DNA of 64,000 nt, from NCBI GenBank assembly GCA_000492175.2, contig CP097573.1, forward strand, positions 620,001 to 684,000, in the 5' to 3' direction. Of this stretch, positions 27,687 to 36,900 are shown in pieces (within the stretch, counting starts at the first letter, position 1; the number at the start of each line of letters is the position of its first letter). Source of the stretch: Firmicutes bacterium ASF500 (GTDB lineage Bacteria; Bacillota; Clostridia; Oscillospirales; Oscillospiraceae). The position numbers and the translations under genes were made by a program. Below the pieces are notes generated by a model that did not search any database, had not been told where the DNA came from, and was given only the letters and a program-made list of their open reading frames with translations.

Positions 27687-28322
27687 TTAGCCTTGAAAAA
27701 GGAAATATCCTTGCCAGGGAAAAGAATAAAAGAACTTACCCCCCCCCCGACCATTTTTTTCCATTTCCTTCTTAAAACTACGAAATGTCCAATGATTTAT
27801 ATGATCTTTTGGGTTCCCGAGCCGGGTTACATTTTTTAACGACAATAGGTTTCCCAAGCAAAAAAATGGTTCATGTGGCACCGTGATCACACACACTCGC
27901 GCTGTCATTTGCTTTAACACGTTTATTGCCCTTGCAGGGTCCGGCAAATGTTCCAGCACCTCCGTGCAAAGGACAACGTCATATTTATCAGTAGAATCAG
28001 CATCCAAAATATTTTTTACATAGTATTGCGCTTCAGGATTTAATTCTTTGGCAAAGGCGATGGCTCTTTCGCTTAAATCAAATCCCGTAATGTCAAGCGT
28101 TGGAAAGGTGTTCAAAAGCGTACGGTCGATGATTCCTTCGCCGCATCCAACGTCACAAAGGGTTAATTTCTCGCCCTGCTTTAGACCTGGCACATTCTCT
28201 CGCAGTTCTTGGATCAAGGTCTGTTGAAAATTATGTATCATCCTTTGCTTTAGCGGGTTTTTTGATTCATATTTTTCGAGATTTCCGCTTTTCTCCACGG
28301 TACTTTTCCCCCATTTACTCAA
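27687..28322 (-). CDS. Class I SAM-dependent methyltransferase ending in a poly-G tract (in frame)
   Basis: 211 aa. The SAM motif LTLCDVGCGEGIIDRTLL and the later VVLCTEVLEHLPDPARAINV are clear. Near the C-terminus a run of ten G encodes RGGG, and the next residues KFFYSFPWQGYFL match the usual FPW-type end of this family, so the present count looks in frame (on). With 9 G the tail would change and extend to the GtrA start; with 11 G it would stop at once. Start is TTG overlapping the GT2 stop. The substrate is probably a sugar or lipid-linked glycan (inference). Confidence 0.85.
   Translation of the reverse strand: MSKWGKSTVEKSGNLEKYESKNPLKQRMIHNFQQTLIQELRENVPGLKQGEKLTLCDVGCGEGIIDRTLLNTFPTLDITGFDLSERAIAFAKELNPEAQYYVKNILDADSTDKYDVVLCTEVLEHLPDPARAINVLKQMTARVCVITVPHEPFFCLGNLLSLKNVTRLGNPKDHINHWTFRSFKKEMEKNGRGGGKFFYSFPWQGYFLFQG
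27739..27748 (-). repeat. Poly-G tract 2 (10 G on coding strand)
   Basis: Ten consecutive C on the plus strand, near the 3' end of a methyltransferase gene. The count here keeps the family-like C-terminus in frame. Confidence 0.9.
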
Positions 28323-29263
28323 ACAATTTCTTTGATATGACTTTCTTCATATCGATTCCGATAGGTCGCGTCAACTATCATATCGCCGATAAAGCCCGTT
28401 GAGATAGATTGAATTCCCAAAATCAGGCAGAGCACGCCTAAGATTAGCAACGGCCTCTGACCGATTTGATTCCCCATTATCCAGAGGACCGTCAAATATC
28501 CGCAAATCAGAAGTCCTATCATACATAGCAAAAAACCAATACGTCCAAAGAAATACATAGGACGATCATAAAATTTCGACAGAAAAGAGGTGGAAAAGGA
28601 GTCAAATAATCCGCGTAAATATCTTTCAAGTCCATATTTTGATTTCCCAAACTCCCGTTTATGATGTTCAACGGTTATCTCAGCGATACGAAACCCTTTT
28701 CGAAATGCCAAAACCGGAATGTAGCGGTGCAGCTCGCCATATATATCAATACTCTTTACGACCTCTTTCCTGTAGGCTTTAAAACCGCAATTAAAATCAT
28801 GAAGATAAATCCCGGATAGACCAGACGTTACACGATTAAACAGTTTAGAGGGCAACCGCTTTTCCAATGGATCCTGCCTGTTATACTTCCACCCGGAAAC
28901 CAGGTCATAGCCCTCGTTCAGCTTTTGAATAAAGCGAGAAATCTCGGCCGGATCATCCTGTAAATCTGCATCCATTGTGATCACAATATCTCCATTGCAA
29001 TGCCGGAACCCGGCCTGTAATGCCGCAGCTTTTCCAAAATTTTTGCGAAATGCAATAAGATGGACTTTTTCATCCTTTTGAAGAATACTTTTGATTACTT
29101 CTTCAGAGTTATCTGTAGAACCATCACTGACAAACCAGATTTCATGGCCGGAAATCTGGCCGGATTGACGTACCTTTCCTATACTTTCCTTCAAGGAACT
29201 GTATAGGAGAGGTATTGACTCTCCTTCATTAAAAACCGGTATAACAATGGATAAGAGGCTCAT
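28319..29263 (-). CDS. GT2 glycosyltransferase, GtrB/DPM1-like (polyprenyl-phosphate sugar synthase)
   Basis: 314 aa. The N-terminal GT-A domain has LLSIVIPVFNEGESIPLLY, FGKAAALQAGFRHCNGD, the metal-binding ITMDADLQDDP and LHDFNCGFKAYRKEV. Two membrane spans close the protein (IGFLLCMIGLLICGYL and LLILGVLCLILG). Such enzymes (GtrB, CsbB, ArnC) load a sugar onto undecaprenyl phosphate on the inner face. ATGA overlap with YfhO upstream and TTGA overlap with the methyltransferase downstream show one transcript. It fits with GtrA and YfhO as a three-part system. Confidence 0.93.
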   Translation of the reverse strand: MSLLSIVIPVFNEGESIPLLYSSLKESIGKVRQSGQISGHEIWFVSDGSTDNSEEVIKSILQKDEKVHLIAFRKNFGKAAALQAGFRHCNGDIVITMDADLQDDPAEISRFIQKLNEGYDLVSGWKYNRQDPLEKRLPSKLFNRVTSGLSGIYLHDFNCGFKAYRKEVVKSIDIYGELHRYIPVLAFRKGFRIAEITVEHHKREFGKSKYGLERYLRGLFDSFSTSFLSKFYDRPMYFFGRIGFLLCMIGLLICGYLTVLWIMGNQIGQRPLLILGVLCLILGIQSISTGFIGDMIVDATYRNRYEESHIKEIV

Positions 29264-31941
29264 AATTGCTTTTCCTTTCTCTTTAACCTATATGCCAAAA
29301 CTGCAAGAATGACAAGCGCACTGCCTGAAATAATGGCTCCTGGCAGCAGCCCTGGTGTACGGTAGCGAAGCTCAATTTCATACTCTCCCGGTTCAAGGGC
29401 ACATCCCATAAACATAGCGTCTACCACTAAGGCCGGCCGCTCTTCCCCATTTACTTTTATGGTCCATCCATCATCATAGGGGATTGATAGAAATAAAATG
29501 CTGTCCTTTTCTGCCTGGACGCGTCCAATAATATGATTGGATGTGAATTTTTCAACCTGCATTTCATGACTTCTGCGTTCATAAACGCTGCCTTCGATGT
29601 CGAACTCTGGAAGGGCATACAATGAAAAATCCCTGATTTCAAAATAGCCTTCACATGTGCCTACATCAAATCTGATATGTCTAATGGGGAGCGTATCGCT
29701 GAATTCAATTACGTACGTATGTGTCCCTGCTTTTAAATCGAAGCGTTCAACTTTATTCTCGCTAAAAGCCTCTTCTTTGTTGGCATAATAGATCTCTCCG
29801 AGTGTATCAACTTCACTGACAATGGTAGCTGTTATTTGGAGTCTGTTGCATACAGATTCTTCCGGGATATTTAAACATATATTGGGGTCGTTGCCTAAGC
29901 TCACATATGTATAAGTTTGGGGAAAATCTGTTGTAGCCGCTTCCAGACCTCTAACTGAGGAAAACTGAACCTGGATCTGACTCTCTGGCTGTTTAACTGG
30001 CAGCAATGAATGTATAAGTTGTACATTACCTGATAAGGGCTCCTTTAAAATAGCATTATTTAATGCGGCAAAATCCTTTTCCTCATTTGTCAACAGTGCA
30101 ATTTCTTCTTCTAACACATAACTGTCGAACAAAAAACCAAGCGCCAAAACATCTCTGTTTTCGTAAATGTCGACGCCATTTGCAGTACAGAGGTAATCAT
30201 ATCTTTTGGGAATCTGAGTACTATTAAGTGCACATACATAATAGCGTACTCCTAATAAATCATTGAGCATATGGCGCATTTTGAAATTTGGAAACATCTG
30301 GAGCATATTGACCTTTAAACCGAACAACTCATAGAAATTTAGTGTTCGCTTTGGTTGTACAGACGTATAAGATTCCGTACTATAATAACCATAATATTGT
30401 GAGGCATTAATATAATTGGTTGACAAATCTGTGTTTATTCTGTAAAACGTATCACTTTTTAAGGCTTTAAGTGTTGGGGCATATGTATCCTCAATGCGTA
30501 TATACGGAAATGGATCTTGAAATTTTAAATAATGCTCTTGGCTAATGGATATCACTTCAAAAAAGCATAGTGAAAGGATAAAAAGTCTTTTTGTGGGTAC
30601 TTTGAACTTGGAAAGTATTATGACCGCAAAAGCGCCAACAAATAGCACCATTATTGCAAAAATGCGGAGGTTTAATTTGGAGTGATAAAAATAGAAAGCA
30701 ATTGCAAATATTGAAAAATATACCGCACACGTCGCAGCAAAAACACCTTTTCGAAATGGTTCCTTTCCTGTCTCAATTCTATGGGAAATGTAAACAGACG
30801 CTAAAATAAAACAGATAATTGTCCAGAACGAAGATATTTTATATGCATCACTTGAAAATGCATTAAAAACGTAACGGATATAAGGGAATATATAATAGGA
30901 CAAGGCTAATGTAACCATTGCTATCATTGCTCTTTTTTCGGTTTTTCGCTCTGAACGAGAAAAGAAAAGTTGAGGAAAAATGAATGCGGTTATTATTCCT
31001 GAGTATATACCCGGATCCTCCAAAATATTTGTACCCGATCCTCCAGTCCAGTGATATCCCCAAATCGGATTGGAAAATGCCTTAAGAAATGTTGTTATAA
31101 GTGCATGCAGGTTGTTAATTTCAAGTGGATTTTCGAACAAAAAGCTATGGTTTGATATTCGATTTGAATTAAATAGAAGAGCAAATATTCCCGGAATAAG
31201 CAAGATTGCAGACAGACCTACACCCAGCAAATAAAAAGGGACAAAACGAAAAATTTTGTTCACTATATTCTTAATATGGAATCCATTCTGAAACCATTCA
31301 CGGATCATCAGATAAAAAAACGAAAGCCCAGAATAGATATAGAAATATGCAGCGGAACGCGATAGGAGTAAAAGTGCAACAGAAATCGGAAACATCAATC
31401 TTTTCCCATGATAGTAACGTTCTAATGACCACAGCCAGAGTGCCACAAATACCACTTCAGTTGCATAATGCATCCAAAGCCCCCGGCAAATCATATGACC
31501 GTTAAACGCATATAAGAATGAAAAGAGTACCCTAGTTATTGGCGCAACCCCTAATTCTTTCAGGAAGCTATAAAAGAAGACGCCACTTAAGACAATCTTT
31601 GCAACAGCAGCAATTCCCATAAGATAAATCGCCAAGTCACCTGTTAAAAGTGCGGGTAGAAGTGCAAAAATGTCGCCAAGCCAGCCTGGATTTCCAACTG
31701 TAATTTGTTGCCCCAATCCCTTGCTGAACGACCACATAGGAATACCATCTGTTTTTATTGCTTGGGCAAGATTGAATATTTCTGGTATATTCGCTATTTG
31801 TGCATCGCCAGTCAGCACAAATGTCTTTTCTATGCCAATAAAATTCCAGAATACAAATAGAGCTCCTATAAGCAACAGTACTAGTAAAACAGCAATTGGT
31901 CTACATCCAAAAATATTTTCTTCTTCCTGTTTATTGCGCAT
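29260..31941 (-). CDS. YfhO family membrane protein (GT-C type glycosyltransferase)
   Basis: 893 aa, normal for YfhO. An N-terminal block of about 12 membrane spans contains the loops expected of a GT-C enzyme (NPGWLGDIFALLPALLTGD, GHMICRGLWMHY). A large extracellular domain from about residue 480 to 860 follows (YYGYYSTESYTSVQPKRTL, ALGFLFDSYVLEE), then one final span and a basic tail. In Bacillus and Listeria YfhO works with CsbB and GtcA to add sugars to lipoteichoic acid outside the cell. The gene has GGAGG before the ATG. This stretch is AT-richer than the core genes, a sign of transfer. Confidence 0.9.
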   Translation of the reverse strand: MRNKQEEENIFGCRPIAVLLVLLLIGALFVFWNFIGIEKTFVLTGDAQIANIPEIFNLAQAIKTDGIPMWSFSKGLGQQITVGNPGWLGDIFALLPALLTGDLAIYLMGIAAVAKIVLSGVFFYSFLKELGVAPITRVLFSFLYAFNGHMICRGLWMHYATEVVFVALWLWSLERYYHGKRLMFPISVALLLLSRSAAYFYIYSGLSFFYLMIREWFQNGFHIKNIVNKIFRFVPFYLLGVGLSAILLIPGIFALLFNSNRISNHSFLFENPLEINNLHALITTFLKAFSNPIWGYHWTGGSGTNILEDPGIYSGIITAFIFPQLFFSRSERKTEKRAMIAMVTLALSYYIFPYIRYVFNAFSSDAYKISSFWTIICFILASVYISHRIETGKEPFRKGVFAATCAVYFSIFAIAFYFYHSKLNLRIFAIMVLFVGAFAVIILSKFKVPTKRLFILSLCFFEVISISQEHYLKFQDPFPYIRIEDTYAPTLKALKSDTFYRINTDLSTNYINASQYYGYYSTESYTSVQPKRTLNFYELFGLKVNMLQMFPNFKMRHMLNDLLGVRYYVCALNSTQIPKRYDYLCTANGVDIYENRDVLALGFLFDSYVLEEEIALLTNEEKDFAALNNAILKEPLSGNVQLIHSLLPVKQPESQIQVQFSSVRGLEAATTDFPQTYTYVSLGNDPNICLNIPEESVCNRLQITATIVSEVDTLGEIYYANKEEAFSENKVERFDLKAGTHTYVIEFSDTLPIRHIRFDVGTCEGYFEIRDFSLYALPEFDIEGSVYERRSHEMQVEKFTSNHIIGRVQAEKDSILFLSIPYDDGWTIKVNGEERPALVVDAMFMGCALEPGEYEIELRYRTPGLLPGAIISGSALVILAVLAYRLKRKEKQL

Positions 31942-32620
31942 TACAATATCCTCCTCGCAGAATCTATCCGTAAAAGCTGCTCCTCATTTTAAGGAAAAAT
32001 CCCCTCTATTCAAGGTAAATCAATGTTGTAATAAGAGGCGCTGCGTAAGAATAGCGAAAATTCATGGGGATCAACTTTTTTGAGCAGGGCGTCCCAAACT
32101 TCACCACACTGCTGCATCTCCGGTATCTGCTAGAGGAACACGGGGGCAGGAAGTTGTTTTTTGGCGCCCTTTCTTCTCCTATGCCTGAAGCAGCCGATGG
32201 ACCCATTTGGACAAATAGACGGCCAATGCTCCCCGAACCCCAATCGGATGATCATAGTGAATTTCCGGACTGTTTCGAAACAGAATCGGAATATGTTTAT
32301 GAAAGAAAATCTTAAGCGTTCCCTTCAGACCGATTTGGGCAGGAACTAGCGCAGGGCAGCTGCCAGATGCCATTTCGCACTGCTCCAACTGCCACTTCAG
32401 CCATGACCGGCCCCGTTCAGGATATTCAGTAAAAAAGCGGCTATGGTAGACTGTTCCTAATGCCACAAGAGCCGGAAGGCGTTCGACAGCGTGTGCAAGG
32501 GTCCCGCCTACTCCGATGGGCTCTTTTGGAAAGTCTTCTGTTTTAGGTATCGTCAGTAAAACATGATATAATGGGCCTCTAAAGAAGCGTGAGGGATGAA
32601 ATACGGCAAGAGAACAGCAT
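31942..32620. other. Gene-free stretch with degenerate sequence
   Basis: Between YfhO and the IS5 remnant. Some frames are open for up to 190 codons but none has a good ribosome site or a family I know. A TATAAT at about 32574 precedes the IS5 remnant. Likely mobile-element debris. Confidence 0.4.
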
Positions 32621-33185
32621 AGACATGATATCAGCGATAGGGCATGGTAGAGAATCAGGCCACATACTATTAGCGGAAAAGGGACACGCGGGGACAGTGC
32701 CCGTGATACGCAGCAGTTTACCAATGGCGTATTCTGGATTTTGCGCACCGGTGCCCCTTGGCTGGACTTTCCGAAAGCGTATAGAAATTGGAAGAACGTG
32801 CATCGCCGGTTCTACCGGTGGTGTGACAAGGGAATTGGGGAAAAGATTCTGGATGCCCTGGTGGATGACACAGACTTTGAATTGCACAATTGCAGCACAG
32901 TTGATTAAGGGACTTCAGGCAGAGTATCTCTTGGAAGATCGAGGCTATGATACAGATGCGATTATACTAAAAGCTGTTGACAGGGCATTGCACCGGTCAT
33001 TCCAGCAAAGAAAATTCGAAAGCATCTGCGGGAATGCGACAAATATCTCAACAACCCCCGCCATCTTGTTGAGAATTCTTTCTTGCTTCTCAACAAAATG
33101 GCGCGGCATTGCTACTCGCTACGCTAAAAATACCGCTTCTTGTACTGCTACTGTCCAAACTCGTCGTACTCCTATTTAGTTCCTT
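32621..33185 (+). pseudogene. IS5-family transposase remnant, broken by stops and frameshift
   Basis: Reads RHDISDRAW, an in-frame TAG, RIRPHTISGKG, then FTNGVFWILRTGAPWLDFPK and YRWCDKGIGEKILDALVDD. After a stop it resumes in other frames with KHLRECDKYLNNPRHLVENS, the end of an IS5 transposase. The DDE core between is missing. It separates the YfhO part of the polysaccharide locus from the methyltransferase at 33.2-33.9 kb. Confidence 0.85.
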
Positions 33186-33203
33186 ATTTATTGACGCCGC
33201 CGC

Positions 33204-33924
33204 CTAGTATTTCCTAGAAAGTATGACTTGAAGATAATCTGCCTCCAGTCCACACCTATAGTTCTCTTCAGTCTGAGGAAACTGTATTATTTCTGTTTTA
33301 GAATGATAGGTCGCTCGATCAACAATATCTGCAAAATCGCCCCCCCAATCATACGTGACCAGAGAACCCTGTTCGCTAATTGGATTACCATGGTAAATAG
33401 GAGGCAATATATTCACCCACTCTTTGCCGTCAAAGTACCCGCGCGGCTGTGTCTTTGTAAACAAATGTATTGGTGTCGTGAACAAATGTACCCCCCCCCG
33501 CGGTCAATACGCGTTCGATTTCTCGAAAAGCATTTTGGGGACTATATACATGCTCCAAAACATCCTGTGTTATGAAAACATCAACAGAGTGGTTCGGCAA
33601 TGTCAGCTGCTCTAAATTTTCATTGGTTGCTCCATTTCCCAAATCTGCACCTAATGGTAAATCATCAACGAAATAAGAGCAGGCGTATAAATCGGTTTCC
33701 CTTCTAAATTGTGCCGCCATCTCTCTGCTCGGTGAGCTTTCGTGAATTCTGACTTTTTTGAGATTTGGATATAATTCCCGTAAAACTTTCATCAACGCAC
33801 GTTGCCTCGGTATTGAACCGCATTTTGAGCATATGTAATAATCTCTCAACCAGTAATTCTCCGAAACAAACTCCGTCTGTTGGCCACAGCACGGACAGTA
33901 CCCTTCCGTTTTTCTTACGAACAT
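33204..33924 (-). CDS. SAM-dependent methyltransferase with Zn-ribbon N-terminus, out of frame at a poly-G tract
   Basis: The protein starts with a Zn-binding pattern (YCPCCGQQ ... ICSKCGSIPRQRA), then a methyltransferase core with DVFITQDVLEHVYSPQNAF and EIERVLTAGG. At nine G the frame ends after GGGTFVHDTNTF and a short tail. With 8 or 11 G it would read GGVHLFTTPIHLFTKTQPRG and continue through LPPIYHGNPISEQGSLVTYD to the stop at 33204, the normal end of this family, giving about 239 aa. So it is off in this sequence. AGAGGTG precedes the ATG. First gene after the fusion protein in the operon direction. Confidence 0.87.
33491..33499 (-). repeat. Poly-G tract 3 (9 G on coding strand)
   Basis: Nine consecutive C on the plus strand. 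Same flanks as tract 1 (GCG-run-TACATT). Full-length frame needs 8 or 11, so off here. Confidence 0.9.
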
Positions 33925-33994
33925 AGCACACCTCTTGCCCTTTCTGCTTATTCCTCAGTTACTCTATGTGCAAGTTGATTCACTTGAACTCCTT

Positions 33995-36900
33995 CTATGT
34001 GTCTGCTGGTCTATTCATTTGTACATCAACAGCAGAGCAGCAATTGAGCACAGTGCAGTATCCATACCCGGCTTTTTCTGCCACGTATACCCAGGCCCGC
34101 TCCACATGGTGAGCCAGCGTACCATAGCGCTGCCCCGACTCTTCAGGGAAGTCGGTCTGCTGAAGCTTCAGTTCAAACAGCGGCCGCACCGCATCGGTCC
34201 GTGCCCAGAACATACTCCCGGCAGGGAATACCATTTCCTGTGGGAGAGTGCCCCGGAAGTTGATTCGGTCAAGCAGCGCTCGGACCCCGGCATATTCTCC
34301 CGTCCATTTGGCCTGCTCCCGGATGGGGGGATACAGCTCAGGCATAATCAGCCCCAACTTCTCATCCTTCTCAAACTGGCAGAAGAGCCGTTTTACATAC
34401 TCGGGGCTGCCCAGCAGATTATGGAACAGATACTCCCGCCAGCTATCGCCGTAGTCTGTGTTGGCGGTCCGCTTGGTGTGTATGTGCCCAATATAGTTAT
34501 AATGGTCGATCTCAGATGCCATTTGCACCATAAATGGAGCAATATCCCGCCCCTGGTTGGGCAGGACTTGGATCTCAAATTTTTGACAGGTGCAAGAACC
34601 TCTTAAAATTTTCTCTATGGCAGATTTTTTCTTGGTGGTGTCTGTAGTCACAAACAGGTCAAATGAGTAGGGAATACAATTAAGCTGTTCCACCATAGAA
34701 GTCAGAAGATCTACATGGAAAACGTGAGCCTGAACAGCAATCCGCGGCACGTTGCTGCCGTGCTGAAAAGCGTCCTTCTCTATGGCAGGGGAAGTCTCGT
34801 CCACCAGATGGGTGTCCATCTCAAAGGGGAGGTCAAACAGAGCTTTGGCCGCTGTGTTAATGCTGGCGTAGCCGTACCTTTGGTCCGGCTCCAGATAAGT
34901 GCCCTCGCCCCATTCATTCCAGGCGTTGATAAAAATAAAACGTTCTTCCTCTGGCAGTCGGGTACGAACCTGGCGGACAGCCTCGGACAGCCAGTGGTAA
35001 AAGCTCTTCAGTGAGAAGTGGTAAAATGCGTGCCAGCCATCCTTACGACGAGCCGCGTTATCCCAGGCCAGCATACAGCCGTAATGGACAGGGAGGGATA
35101 ATGAGGGTGTATGCTCCCACACATCGGTGATATAGTCCACCGCTCGGGTATAGTCGTATATGATGGTATCGCTCCCCTCCCGCTGTACATTCGGGATCTC
35201 CAGCCACTCTCCACCCAAATTGTGCGGCGGGAACTCCACCTCCGCATCAACACAGTCGACAATCTGCATGGAATCGGCGGTTCTGCCCCAAGTCAGGCAG
35301 ATCCAAATTTCGATTTCTCCAACGCCAATCTTTCTGGCTACCTTCCGCCATTTCTGGAAGCTCTTGCGGCAATCAGGGATAAAGCAGGGGCTGTACACCA
35401 CGATGACCGGTTTGCCGTGGACGCGAATATACCGCGGATCATCCAGATATTTTTTCAAATCGGAGATAAAGGTCTCATCATCCTGATCACTGTATTCCTG
35501 CTTGATCAGTATATCCTGCTCCTGACCGTCCCAACGCCGGGTCCAGTTCTCGTTAGCCCAACAAAGGCAGAAGGGGATATCGATCTCCGGGTGCTTGAGC
35601 AGGATATCCACCGGCTTTTCCATTAGTCTTTTGCCAGAAAACCAGTAGTAGTAAAAGCAAAATCCGTAAATGCCGTGGCTCTTTGCCAACTCGGCCTGCT
35701 GACGCATGACATTAATATCCTCCAGACAGTAATAGCCCATGTCCTGGTGTGGAGTCCGGGGCTGGTAATGGTCTTGGAACCGGGGCATTCCCTTCTTCAC
35801 GTTTGTCCACTCAGTAAAACCTTTGCCCCACCAGGCGTCATTTTCAGGGAATGTATGGAACTGCGGCAAATAGAATGCCAGGGCCTTCACGTCGGTGCTG
35901 CAACCTTCAAATGTTCGCTTGGCCTGATATTCGCCTTCGTACATGGCTGGTGGTGTGGCATCACGTTCTCTTGTGGTCGTCTTCAAAAATTTTTTGCCAC
36001 AGCGATATTCCTTGTATTGGCGAACCAGTTCGCAGAGACCATGATGCCGCAGGACAGAGATCGCCTTGCGGATCCGCCGCAAAAAGGCGGTCTTTTCCAT
36101 GGCGAAATAGATGGCGGTCTTCAGGTTGTAGAGCGGGCGAGTGATCTTAAAGCTGAAGGAATTGACGATTCCGTTCAGAAGCTGCTCCCGATCCGCCAGA
36201 GTCTGCTGACACTTCGCCTTTTCAAACTCACTCTTCTTCAACTCCTCCTGAAGCAAAGCGGACCTTTCTTCAGCCTGAGCCAGCTTTTCGTTTGCCAGGG
36301 CGATCTCCTCTTTTGCCTGAGCCAACCGCCTGTTGGTCAAGACAGCCTCCTCTTCGGCGCAAGTTAATTTTTCGTTTGCCAGAACAATTTCTTTCTTCAT
36401 TTGATCCAACTGTCGATTGGTCAAAGCAACCACTTCTTCGGCCCGATCCATCCTCTCTCTTGTCAATGCGCTTTCTTGCTCGGCTTGCGCCAACCTCTCA
36501 TTGGCATAGGCAGCTTCCTGCTCAGCTTGGGCCTTCTTTTCTACTATATTCTCCAGCGCCGATGTTGCTTGCTCAAGGTGAGCTTGCGTTTCCTGCACCT
36601 GCCCGATCAGCCTCTCCACTGCCGGCTGAAGGGAACCTAAGTGCGCAGTTTGAATTATGCGCGCTCGTATATCTACCCAGCTAACGCTCTTGCCGGCGGT
36701 ATCGATCTGATACTGGGGGTCATTTGTCATAAAAATGTCCACCGAATCCACTCGTTGTCCGTTGATAGGCGAGATCGTCAATTTTCCCGCGTCGGAAAAC
36801 GCCCAAGCGGAAAACACGATACATGGTCTATCCAGAGGATCAAAACGCAGATGGCCCGTCTGGGGGCGCTCCAGGTAGAACCGGTAGCTAAAGTCATTCA

